DNA from: Calamus simplicifolius | Taxonomy: Eukaryota > Streptophyta > Magnoliopsida > Arecales > Arecaceae | DNA: 64,000 nt | Direction of reading: 5' to 3' | NCBI GenBank assembly: GCA_900491605.1 | Contig: UESW01004819.1 | Location: 62,001-126,000, forward strand | Part shown: piece by piece, positions 27,001 to 35,526 of the stretch | How the letters are laid out: each line of letters begins with the position of its first letter | Position numbering within the stretch: the stretch's first letter is position 1 | Program-made: the position numbers and the translations under genes | The notes under the pieces: model-generated | What the model was told of the DNA's origin: nothing | Seen by the model: only the letters and a program-made list of their open reading frames with translations | Databases searched by the model: none

Positions 27001-27622
27001 CCATCCTCTCTGTCCTTCAATCATTTCCTCAACTTTACGCCCATATCCATAGCAAAATAAACGCTTGCAATCATTCTAGCTAAGAAAATAACTTGCCAGA
27101 TCAGTTAACCTTAATAGAGAAGCATCACAATAACAAACCTCCTGAAATCCGCTGTTGGAGATCCAGCAACAGCTTAAGGTTGTCTTCAGCAACAAGCAAA
27201 TGCTGAACCAGTAACTCTTTATTCTCTCGCCCGCTACTTCCAGCACTAAATGAGACTGTAAACAACATCAATAGAAGCCATTCAAATGAGGCTAATCAAA
27301 ATAGGGAATATCATCACCAATTTCAATCAGAACAAAACTAAAGTGAAATTTCCCCATTATCTTTAAAAGAAAAGAAACACTAACCTTTGCCTCGAGGCCT
27401 GGGGTTAGCCCCCATGGATGAAGACCGCCTGGAGAAAGTAGAAGGGAATGGAGATACGGCCGGTGCTCTCAGTCCCGCGGGAGAAGGTGGGGGTTTGGAG
27501 AACGTAGAGGAGGGCGGGGATTTATAGGAAGAGAAATCGAGAGAGGAGAGGACTGGGAGCCTCAAGTTGGACAAGAAGAAGGCTGGACAAGAGACGGAGG
27601 GAAGATGGGCTGCTCTAAACAT
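8664..27622 (-). CDS. STR12: Plastid-type rhodanese/PpiC (parvulin) domain protein, 8 exons, 299 aa
   Basis: Minus-strand coding exons: 27622-27385, 27255-27139, 20925-20834, 13441-13341, 13245-13135, 9768-9660, 9330-9280, 8744-8664. They sum to 900 nt, every junction is GT-AG, and all join in frame. Residues 1-80 are rich in Ser and Pro with few acids, like a chloroplast transit peptide. The parvulin domain spans about 92-182, with VQHLLV (96-101), GGMLGWVRRGQ (138-148) and GWHLLQV (173-179). The rhodanese domain spans about 200-299, with LIDVREPDEV and the active-site loop CHHGVRS (Cys257, Arg262). The same order and length are known for Arabidopsis At5g19370 (Str12); that match is from memory of the family. 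Predicted role: prolyl isomerisation and sulfur or protein-persulfide transfer in plastids; the true substrate is unknown. The ATG at 27622 has an in-frame TAG 15 bases upstream. No broken codon or missing key residue is seen. Confidence 0.95.
8745..9279 (-). other. Intron 7 with a (TA)n microsatellite
   Basis: Intron of 535 bp between the rhodanese active-site exon and the last exon. It holds about 22 TA units at 9015-9059. Just beyond lies a segment rich in GATAC/GTATC-like words (about 9070-9170), which resembles a dispersed repeat but could not be classified. Confidence 0.7.
10262..10577 (-). repeat. Copy R1 of a MITE-like repeat family
   Basis: Read on the minus strand it begins GGTTTTAAATCTCATGGGAT and shares long stretches with R2 (11,975-12,287), for example the segments around TTGAAGTTCAAATAT and AAAAATATA.CTTT. 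The start motif recurs at R3 and R4. Confidence 0.6.
10941..11615. mobile_element. MITE-like element with a GAT/GGT trinucleotide core
   Basis: The left end (GGTATAATTTAGGATCACTT, then CTATATTTTTAAAAATATAA) is mirrored on the other strand at the right end (GGGCCTATTTGGCATCATTT, then CTATTTTTAAAAATAAAA). This gives imperfect terminal inverted repeats of about 40 bp. The core (about 11,040-11,420) is dominated by GATGGTGGTG-type triplets. No transposase is present. The target duplication is unclear. Confidence 0.5.
11975..12287 (-). repeat. Copy R2 of the MITE-like repeat family
   Basis: Same orientation and internal order as R1: terminal GTTTTAAATCTTGTTGGATA on the minus strand, a GGGACAC-rich part, an A-rich middle, and TTGAAGTTCAAATATGTTTA. 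Confidence 0.6.
14225..14470. repeat. Degenerate 38-40 bp minisatellite
   Basis: Six diverged units built on ACTACCACCTCATGCTTGCC recur near 14,231, 14,268, 14,309, 14,347, 14,385 and 14,425. Some units contain TTATCCA spacers. Confidence 0.6.
15165..15465 (+). repeat. Copy R3 of the MITE-like repeat family
   Basis: Begins GGTTTTAAATGTCATGAGAT. It contains CACTGATTGAGATACTGGAA, matched in R4 by GCTGATTGGGATGCTAGAAC, and has AAAACC near its far end. Opposite orientation to R1 and R2. Confidence 0.55.
18287..19005. mobile_element. MITE-like non-autonomous DNA transposon
   Basis: The left end GGGGATGCTTGGTA...CTAGGATCACC faces a right end that reads GGTTGCATTTAGTATAGGGT then GATCC on the minus strand, so the ends are related inverted repeats. 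The interior is rich in GATC words at both ends and in ATAT in the middle (18,480-18,780). No coding capacity is seen. The C-rich tract just outside (19,005-19,035) blurs the right border. Confidence 0.45.
19892..20096 (+). repeat. Copy R4 of the MITE-like repeat family
   Basis: Begins GGTTTTAAATCTAATGGAAT and ends near GGAGCCAAAACC. It parallels R3 in the middle (AAGGTGTCCCAAGACGCTGA against AAGGTCCCAAGGTACACTGA). Confidence 0.55.
21430..21586 (-). mobile_element. Au-family SINE
   Basis: On the minus strand it starts GGGTGAGCCTCGGCTTAATG (A-box region) and continues ATTGCTTCATTGTGACC. A B-box-like GGTCATGGATTCAAAATAC follows, then AACAGCCTCTCCAC and AAGGCTGCATATATCCCTC, ending with a AGAACCC...GGGAGTC hairpin. 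This order matches the plant Au SINE as I know it. It is a Pol III-derived, LINE-mobilised element and is non-coding. Confidence 0.8.
24230..25960 (+). repeat. Direct repeats of a decayed LTR and primer-site leader
   Basis: A block with TTAATGAAAGAAAAGGAGAC, then TTTTCTATTTCTAAATTCTC, then TTGATATCAAAACATTGATC (a degenerate Met-tRNA primer site) at about 24,250-24,400 recurs at about 25,140-25,290. A third, shorter copy lies at about 25,820-25,960. Sequence between them is also shared, for example around CTTCAAAGTTGAAGATGATA. No protein domain is preserved. Confidence 0.5.
24831..25016. repeat. 93-bp tandem duplication
   Basis: Two adjacent copies begin ACAAACAAGCTAGCTTACTT at 24,831 and 24,924 and differ at only a few bases. 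They lie inside the LTR debris of intron 2. Confidence 0.9.
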
Positions 27623-27981
27623 GCCTCGCGATAGCTATTGCGACCAGATCTCTTGTTTCGGAGGAGAAAGCTCGGAGTCGGAAACCCCTCAAAGCGAATT
27701 CTAAGCGAGACGAAGCAAATTCGAGGATGGCGTTGGAAACGGTTTACCTGCAAGAAGAGTGATGCCCTCCGGCGCTTCGTTGGCCTACTATTAAAATAAA
27801 ATAAAATATAAAAAAAAAAACCTTTGTACACGGTCTTACAATGGTTTGCCCCTTAAACTAAAAATATTAAAAAAAAGTTAAATTTAAAATTTATAAAATT
27901 AAATTAAACCTAACATCTAAGCTAATATAATAATAAAATTGAAAAGTTTTTAGCTTTTCTTTCTCTTATGCACATGTAAAT
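27623..27981 (-). promoter_or_regulatory. Short 5' flank/promoter region of the host gene
   Basis: About 360 bp separate the start codon from the first retrotransposon LTR. The proximal half (to about 27,790) is GC-rich, as in many plant 5' leaders. Farther out it is AT-rich with several TATAAA-like words (27,800-27,960), none singled out by position. Core promoter and 5' UTR must lie here or within the flanking LTR. Confidence 0.5.
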
Positions 27982-28304
27982 TGATAGCATTTTTTAATTT
28001 AATTTTTTTAAAAAAATTTATAAGATTTCTTAATTTAAAAAAACTCTTGATTTTAGTGAATAATTTATTTTATTAGTTATTAATTAATTATATTAAGAAT
28101 TTATTTTACATAATTGCATTAGATTTCTTTTAAATATTTTCTATAGATATATAACTTTTTAATGATGAATAATATTATTAGTTTCTTTTGTTTGGTTGCT
28201 CACCCCATCTAAGTGGTTACTAGGAAGTCCAACCCATTGTTATTAAAGTGATCATAGTTATTCGAAACTTCTTATTTTATTAATCATTATGATTACAATC
28301 TACA
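27982..28304 (+). repeat. Element A 5' LTR
   Basis: Aligns by eye with the start of the 3' LTR: TATAAGATTTC.TT..TT, TTATGAATTAATT versus TTATTAATTAATT, and TTTTTAATG.T.AATAATATTA. It ends four bases before the primer-site context. Confidence 0.65.
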
Positions 28305-28307
28305 ATA

Positions 28308-28321
28308 ATTAGTATCAGAGC
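28308..28321 (+). other. Element A primer binding site
   Basis: ATTAGTATCAGAGC, near-perfect complement to the 3' end of initiator Met tRNA, placed directly after the LTR. Confidence 0.8.
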
Positions 28322-28639
28322 TTAGGATTGATATCCTTATACTCGTCTATCCTCTAGCCTATTTTTTTCTATTTTCTTTTATCTACAAAACCCTATTATT
28401 AAAAAAAAATTCTATCATAACCTTGATTTTTATCGCCATCCCAAAACAAATCTAGTTCTTGCGTCCAAAAAAAATAAAATTCCTCCAGCCTTATATTTTG
28501 TTTTGAACCATATGCAAAATCAAACCTAATGGAAAAAAGAAAAACGAAAAGAGAAAGAGAGTGAAAAAAAAAAGAAGTTTTCCTTACTTTTGAAGGAGTT
28601 TTTTGTTATCAAAACTTATAGAGATATAGCCAAGTGAAC

Positions 28640-29560
28640 CCACCTGCAATAATGGGAGAAATATGTGGAAGATGATATTAAAAGTTTAAAAGAGATGACC
28701 AAGGCATCTACATTGGAATTACAAGAAGCTATTGATCGAAATACTCACAATGTGGCTGAAGTCAAGAATGCTTTATTTGATTTGAAGAATAAAAATTTGG
28801 TAAGTCATTAAGTAATAGTCATCAGACCCGATAACGAGAATTTGATCGTTATACATAAATGAAAGGGGTAATCCAATCTCGAACCATATGTTTTGAATTT
28901 CCTCATTTTGATGGAGAAAACCTTGATGGTCGGATTTATCGAGCGAAGTAGTTCTTTAATTTTAACCTTACCTTAGAGGCATAGAAAGTTATTATATCCT
29001 CTTTTCATCTTAAGAAAGAGGCAATGCAATGGTATCAGTGGATTGATGAAAGTTGAAGTCTAATAACATCGAAGGAATTTGTGGAAGGCCTTCACACTCG
29101 TTTTAGCCCAAATATCTACGAGGACTTTACTGAAGAACTTACTAAGTTACACTAGACTTTTATGGTGCATGAGTATCAATCTCGTTTTGAGCAACTCACT
29201 AATCATACTATAAGAGTGGTTGAGGAATTTTTCATAAGTTGTTTTTTTGGAATAGACATAAAGAAAAAATAAAGCATTATGTTTGCATGTTCTAACTATC
29301 CACTATAACTCAAGCTATTGGATTAGTTAGGCTCAAGAAGGAACAACTACTTGCTGTATGCAAGCCCAAGGTGAGCCATCCTATAGCAACTACTCTAATT
29401 CCTACTAAATTTTCGCATCTCTTCCTACTTTAGTTAAAAGATTAACATCAGTAGCAGTAAAACAAAAAAAAAAAGTGTTGTATTTCAACTGTAATGAAAA
29501 TTTTAAACTACGCCATCATGCAAAACCAAGCAATTATTTTTTATTGATGATGGTTGGTTT
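28640..29560 (+). pseudogene. Ty3/gypsy gag remnant (element A)
   Basis: Recognisable in broken frames: HFDGENLDGRIYRAK near 28,900, FHLKKEAMQWYQWIDES near 29,000-29,050, EFVEGLHTRFSPNIYEDFTE near 29,075-29,125 and YQSRFEQLTNH near 29,175-29,205. These are the signature of the Retrotrans_gag family. A decayed zinc-knuckle-like NCNENFKLRHHA follows at about 29,490. Numerous stops exclude function. Confidence 0.75.
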
Positions 29561-29639
29561 AGTGATATACCTAAAATAGTCAACAAAGATTATGGGAAGT
29601 AGTTGGACAATTTACTCTCAAAAGTTTTTATACATACTA

Positions 29640-29960
29640 TTATAAATAACTCGTCTCCTCAAACAACGAGAGTAAAGGCAAAATTTAAAACACAATCCAT
29701 TAATATTCTCATTGACTCATATAGTACTCACAATTTTATTCATCGAGAGCTAGTCAAGCAACTTAATATTTGGTGATCAAACAACAAGTTTATAGAAGTC
29801 ATGGTGGCAGTTGGTGCATGCATACAAATCCAAGGTATGTGTGATAATCTCCCTATATTTATACAACATTTCAAATTCAAATTGGATTTTCACCTCTTAA
29901 AGAGTATGATGTGGTTCTTAGGGCACATTAGCCTCATAACTTATGACTAATTTAATATTC
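29640..29960 (+). pseudogene. Aspartic protease remnant (element A)
   Basis: Contains NILIDSYSTHNFI at about 29,700-29,745, the retropepsin active-site region in which the usual D-S-G is D-S-Y. It continues with a core ending EYDVVLRAH. Frame breaks and stops are present. Confidence 0.65.
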
Positions 29961-30461
29961 AAGGGCAAAATATATCCCGAAAGGATTTAAAAATCTGTCT
30001 ATAAAGACTTTTAGTAGTCATTCCATGAAAAAGATAAAGACTAAAAGTGACTCTGCTAAATACTTTTATTCAATAAAAGAAAGTGAGTTAGCTTTTCATG
30101 AATAAGCTATCAGAATCAATCGAATAATTTTTTTTATCATATTACCTGAATACTCTACACATGTCTCTTTATTAAATTTGAAACCAAGCTCAAAGTCTAG
30201 TATTGTTAATGCAAGTGTTAATAAGGCAACTGAATTGCTATCTTGTGTTGATGATTGGACTAGATTAAATCAAGCTAAAATAGTTTGATTATCTGAGAAG
30301 CATTTACAAGTTAATTTTGCAGGCAAACATGTGATCATACCTTAGCATTTTTGAGTTTCAAATATTAAATGCAAATAGCTAATTTTTGGTAGTTTTGAAG
30401 CTAAATTTTATTCTACCTATAGTTTTTATTTGCTTTATAACCTTGAGAACAGAGTTGATTT

Positions 30462-30891
30462 TAAAGGGGTGGAATGATACGATTTCCTAATTTTGAAGAT
30501 CCTTTCAATTCTATAAGATTTCCTTGATTTGAAGGGTTAGTTATTAAGAAAACTTTTAATCTCAATCAATGATTTATTTTTTCAGTTATGAATTAATTAT
30601 ATTAAGAGATTTCCTTTATATGATTATATCAGGCTTTCTTTGAATAATTTAGGTTTCTTATAAATATGTAGTAGCTCTGTAGACTTTTTAATGGTCAATA
30701 ATATTATTGGTTTCTTTTTTTAGAGGTTCAACCCCCCCCCCCCCCCCCCCCCTCAAAGCGGTTATCAAGAGGTCTAGCTCCCTCGAAGTGGTTATGGTTT
30801 AACCCCTTGAAGGGGTTATCAAGAGGCCTAACTCTATTGAAGTGATTATATAGAGGTGTGATCCCCTCAATCATTGTGATTGGGGTTCACA
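30462..30891 (+). repeat. Element A polypurine tract and 3' LTR
   Basis: Polypurine AAAGGGGTGGAA (30,463-30,474) directly precedes TGATACG. The LTR includes a poly-C tract of more than 20 bases (about 30,728-30,752). It also includes several copies of a CTCAAAGCGGTTATC/CCTCGAAGTGGTTAT motif absent from the 5' LTR, so the two LTRs differ in the last third. The right end is estimated. Confidence 0.6.
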
Positions 30892-31035
30892 ATATAAATC
30901 CGTATTAAATAATTTTAATGTGAAGAGTTTTCCTTTATCTAAAATCCTTTATTTTCTACAAACTATTTAATTAGCTCATTTGCTATAGTGGTATCATAGT
31001 ATTTTCATATATGATTGATTGTGGTTTGATTCTAC
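30892..31035. other. Short AT-rich spacer before element B
   Basis: Contains AGTGGTATCATAG, which looks like another degenerate Met-tRNA primer site, so it may be the edge of a further LTR element split by B. No coding sequence. Confidence 0.4.
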
Positions 31036-31040
31036 AAATG
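31036..31040. repeat. Element B target-site duplication, left
   Basis: AAATG, repeated exactly at 45,291-45,295. Confidence 0.9.
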
Positions 31041-32032
31041 TGTTGCTGCTGAAATCTGTTCTCTGACTTGGGCGTGATTGAGCTTCAGTGTGGGCTTCCT
31101 CCTGGGCGGACCTGCAAAACAGTCCTCACGCGAGAGGCGTTGGGGGTGGCCCTCTGCGGAAGACCCTCCGACGCTCAAGTCAGCAGAGATCAACAACGAA
31201 CAAACATGGGAAGAAGGCTCCTGCTGAAGAGTCTCTCTAGGATGGCCTTTCTAGAGCTCTGAGTAAAGCATTAATGGCGGAAAGGGGTGAGCAGAGGTAG
31301 ATGAAGAGTGGGCGAGTATGCAAGTGCACGTACCTGAGAAGTCGGAAGACAGTAGTATTTATAGAGGATCACCTGATTCTTTTGAGGCGTCGTGGGTCCG
31401 AAAGCCGTTAGGATTCAAATCCAGTTTGTTATGAGGTCAGTAAGATTCGCATCTTGTTAGTTAGAGGACTGATTTGAATCAGACAGTTATGAGGCCGGTA
31501 GGATCCGCATCCTGTTAGTTAGTAGATCGACGGCCGAGAGGGTTATCACAGAGAATGGCCTAATCCGTCGAGGTATGGAAAGGCTCGGTTTGCCGAGGCA
31601 TCCGATGACTCGGCCCACCGAGGTATAACAAAGGAGTAAGCCGGGTGTCAGGATGGTTTGATTCCGCAGAGGTGTAGATATCACTCGGACTAGGGCCGAG
31701 AGATAGAGGTCACTCGGGTTGAGGCCGACGGGAGCTGAGGCCGAGAGACATTGAGATGGCTCGGCTAGCGAGGCCGAGAGATTAGGCTCGCTCAGGCTAG
31801 GACCGAGGCATAGAGACAGAGATCACTTGGACTAGGTCCGAGGCACCGAGATAGTTCTGTTGGCGAGGCACACCCGGGGAATCCTTTGCTCGTCCAGGGG
31901 CTAAAGTGCTTTGATCCACCGAGGTATAATGGCTGACTCATTTCTAGTAGGCATTGCACAGCGAGTGAGAGTCAGGGTTGATCCTGACCTCTTGCATGAT
32001 TATTAACGTAATAACGATTTTACCCCTCAACA
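31041..32032 (-). repeat. Element B 3' LTR (992 bp)
   Basis: Full-length LTR. A TATA-like CTATAAATA lies on the minus strand at about 31,351-31,359. The middle (31,560-31,900) is a loose array of GGCCGAGGC-type words about 30-45 bp apart, as also seen in the 3' region of the element. Confidence 0.9.
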
Positions 32033-32433
32033 CATGTCCTCCACTTCCTAGTTCAAACGTAGGTTCGGGCGTAGGGAGTATAGCTCTAGGTGGCACGATC
32101 TGAATGGAAGGGTCTGGATTTGACAGCATGCGTAGTGATGCCCTAATTAATGTTGCGCGGCCGCCGCGCCTTTACGGGATGAATTCATCGTTTCTTAGGG
32201 GCAACGGTTGGGAAAGTACCACGTAGCAAAACCCGATTTTCACGGCGCCTGCAACGGCGATTCCGGATGTCTCGATTAAGACGCCTTATCTTCTCTTTGA
32301 GGCGGTTTTCTTTGAGAAAAAACAAAGTCGAAACAACGTCATTCCCGTTCGCAACACTCTTTCGTTTCTTTTCGGAGAATCTTGTTCTCCTATTTCCTTT
32401 GTAACCTCGCTAGTGCCTCTTTCGACCAACAGC

Positions 32434-35400
32434 ATGGTGAGTCCTAGCAACATGGTTTCAGAGATTGTTGCCGAGGATTTGGGGAGAATACGCCAGAAGT
32501 ATGGCATTCCCTCGGATATCCTTTTGCAGTTGCTGGAGTTCGAGCATAGGGTCTCTCAAGAACTGGAGCATGGGATCTTTCTTTATGAAGATAGTCTGAA
32601 GGCAGGCCTCCGGTTTCCCCTTCATCCCCTGGTGAAGGAGGTCATGAGGTTTTACAACATCTGCCTAACAATGGTGGCTCCTAATAGCTGGCGCAGTATC
32701 ATCGGGTTTATCTCGATGTGCAGCCAGGTTCAGGTAACAGCGACTCTTCCCCTGTTTCGTGCTTGTCATCATCTGATGTCCGGGAGGAACTCGGAGTGGT
32801 CCTATATCGGACCTCGGAGATCATTCAAGATGATCATGGATAAGCTGTCGTTCATAAAGGAGTGGAAGGTCCGATTTTTTATCACCGAGGGGAACATCGG
32901 CTCCGACTTCCAGCGGGGATGGGGAAGCTTTGTCAGGGATATGAAAACGCATCCAGCCCTATCCGAATAGGAGAAGGAGGACCTAGAGGTTCTTTGCAAT
33001 GGCCGAGTGTTCTCGGCCAATGACTTACTATCAGAGGAGGCCCTTTTCGCCGTCGGGCTTAGCCCCATCGACGTACAAGATAAGTCCTTTTCTTTTTTCC
33101 TTTCCATTGATTTCACTCGAGCAAATATATCTCGGTTTGATCATTCGCCCACTATGCTTGCAGCCAAGAGATCTGCACTAACGGGCCGTATAAAGAAGGA
33201 GTTGGGCAAGCACCTGAGAGAGACTAGTACTGCGGAAAGGCGTAAGCCTGAGAAGAAGGTCCATCTTTCGAAGAGCACTCATCGGAGGCCGGATGAGTTA
33301 AGGTTAGCCCGTGCTCCTTACCATTGAAGAAAGAGAATGTGGGAATGCCGGCAGTGAGAGAGGGGTTCCCTTAGTTGGGGGAAGAAGCAATAGTCATGAT
33401 GGAGGAGTGGAGAGCAGAGGAGGACTTTGGGAAGGTTGCTGAGATCCCTTGTCCTTTGGTGGTGGAGATAGTGGACAGCCGGACGAGGCTTCGTGTGCTC
33501 ATCTGGCAGTCTTCTCTCCTGGGGATGAGTTATTGCCAGGCTCGGCAAAGGTCGATATCTTGGGAGTTCTTTCCCCGAGTGAGAGATGTCTCTAGCCTCG
33601 GCAAGAGAACAGGAGGGAGCGATTGCAATCGCCGAGGCTCAGGATGAGCCCACCATCGAAGGGCCTCCCTCGGAGGGATTGAGGTGCGGTGACATTGGGC
33701 CGATAGTAACGGAGGCTCAAGAGGAGTCTTCCGCTAGAGAGCTTCCTCCTGGAGAGGTTGGAGGAGCTGGTGAAAGGATTGAGGCCTCGGTGGAGCCTGT
33801 GGGGAAAAAGTAGATGTTGGCGATTGATGAAAAAACTTCGGACGAGGGGAGAGGACAAGATAAGAATCTTCCAGCTAAAGCTTCTCCCACCGAGGCTTCG
33901 AGAAGATTGGTGCCTGGGCTGGCCGAGGTATCCGAGGAATCTCAGGCAAGAATTTTGCTGAAGGAGGCCAGGAGGTTGAAGGCTTCTCAGCCTAAGGTTG
34001 CCCGGCCTGGTCCTTCGGACGGGCAGCCCGGTAGTTTGGACCCGGCCATCGAGGCGGCATTCGCTGCCCTGATGAGGTCGGTGTTGTGTCGAGTGCCGAT
34101 CCCTCGGTGAATGAATTTGCGGACCTAGACCTCATCGACGCCGCATTTGGTCAGCGGAATGTGGCGAAGGATGTCCACCTTCTCCCTGAAATCGACAACT
34201 CTGCCCTTATGGGGCTCGCTAGGTCCTACGCTTCCGGTGAGTTGCTGTTCCAGAGCAATAGGTGCCTTCTAGGTTGACTTGATTGCGCTTTCTTATTTGT
34301 GTTTCGTTTCACAGAGTGCTTTGATCACTAGGGTGCTATGCTGGCACTTGAATCTGGCAGCAGGGGCCAGTGCCCAAGCTAAGAAAATCAGCACTGAGCT
34401 CAGGTTGCGAGCGGAGGCATCTGATAAACTTGAGCGAGTTCTGGATGTCACCAACGAGAACTTGGCGAGGGCGAGGGGACTGCATCAGGCCGCCCTCGAT
34501 GACGCATCGAAGTTGAGGCTTGAAGTTAAGGAGCTACATGGGCTCCGAACGAGGTATGATGAAGCATGCTCGGAGCTATCGCAGATCGAATCTAGGCATG
34601 CTGGAGAAATGGAAACTGTTAAAAAATAGTTTGACGAGAGTCGAGACAGGTTGAGGAAAGAAGCTACCGAGGAGAGGAATCGCATGAATAAAATGCTCAG
34701 CGAGATGGAGGAGAAGATCTGGCAGCTACAGCATTGCGTCCTCGCTAGGGATAGCAGAATTAAGTGGCACCAGGAGAAGATAGTCAAACTCGACGAAAAG
34801 CTCTCTCAATCCAGGAAGAGGCTAATAACAGGCAATCAAGAATTAACGATCTTAGGGATAGGATCAAGCAGGTTAAGGCCGATAAGCTGAGGGCCTTCGG
34901 CGAGGTCGAGGAATTGATAAGAAGATTAGCCCGATAGGAGGAGGAGGTACGATATCGTCTTTTTAATTTCCCCCATCAACTCACTATTGCATCGGCTAAT
35001 CCTGTGTTTGCAGATGGAGAAGGCGAAACTAGAGGGCCGAAGCCAATTAAAGACCCTGCAACGGAAACTAGCGTCGAGTCGATGGAGGAGCTCGAAGCTT
35101 GAAAGGTGGGTCGCTGAGACCGAGGAGCAAATCGCCTTACTTCGGAGCCAAGTTACTGAGGCTAAAAGGCATCTCGCCCTACTTTGGGGCGAACAAGATG
35201 CGACCTATACCGAGGCTTTCCAGATTGGCGCGGAGGAGGTTCGAACCAAAATATCTCGGGAGCATCCGGAATAGGACCTCTCCTTTTTGGATGTTGAACC
35301 TTTTGAGGCCTATAACCCGGGGCTGAAGAAGCTGAGTATGAAGATATTTCAAACGTCGACTTTGATGCCATTCTGGGTTCCAATGAGGCCGTGGCTCCTG

Positions 35401-35526
35401 AAGGACACTCTCAGCTTGCCGCCGAGGGAACAACGATATTTGAAGTGGGCGAAACCAGCCAAGCCCCCCTGAATGTTGCCGAGGAGGCTGCTGGGACCGT
35501 TCCAACCCCTGATTCTTAAGTGTCAC
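32434..35526 (+). pseudogene. Antisense gene of element B: Transposase_28 domain plus coiled coil
   Basis: The ATG at 32,434 opens a frame with IRQKYGIPSDI, LKAGLRFPLHPLVKEVMRFY and NSWRSIIGFISMC. This is the family called putative gypsy-type transposon protein (Pfam Transposase_28), typical of antisense ORFs in Tat elements. One TAG at 32,968 interrupts it. Downstream are acidic, Glu/Ser-rich segments (33,586-34,110). A strongly heptad-patterned coiled coil follows (34,339-34,890, one TAG at 34,627) and continues in 35,014-35,274. Two introns have good ends: 34,237-34,314 (GTGAGT...TTTCACAG) and 34,947-35,013 (GTACGA...TTTGCAG). Function is unknown; the layout suggests a spliced, nuclear, self-associating protein. 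Confidence 0.75.

Larger units (their letters stand above)
20926..27138 (-). other. Intron 2 (6.2 kb) with SINE and LTR debris
   Basis: Separates the first two parvulin exons at a phase-1 junction (Gly119). It holds an Au SINE (21,430-21,586), a poly-T tract at 22,033-22,069, and direct repeats of LTR-plus-primer-site type (24,230-25,960). The stretch 26,000-27,100 shows nothing recognisable. Confidence 0.8.
27982..30891 (+). mobile_element. Ty3/gypsy element A, internally deleted
   Basis: 5' LTR 27,982-28,304 (starts TGATAGCA, ends CTACA), Met-tRNA primer site, decayed gag and protease, polypurine tract and 3' LTR from 30,475 (starts TGATACGATTTCC). RT, RNase H and integrase are absent, so it is a deletion derivative. 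Element D to the right is the same family in the opposite orientation. A target duplication was not found; the right border is approximate. Confidence 0.75.

Noticed and set aside
27562..27831. Upstream minus frame of 89 codons overlapping exon 1 of the host gene
   Set aside because: Different frame from the conserved protein; it overlaps the leader and has no recognisable domain.
30728..30752. Poly-C tract as a biological signal
   Set aside because: Homopolymers of this kind (also 46,459-46,471 and 19,005-19,035) may be slippage or assembly artefacts.
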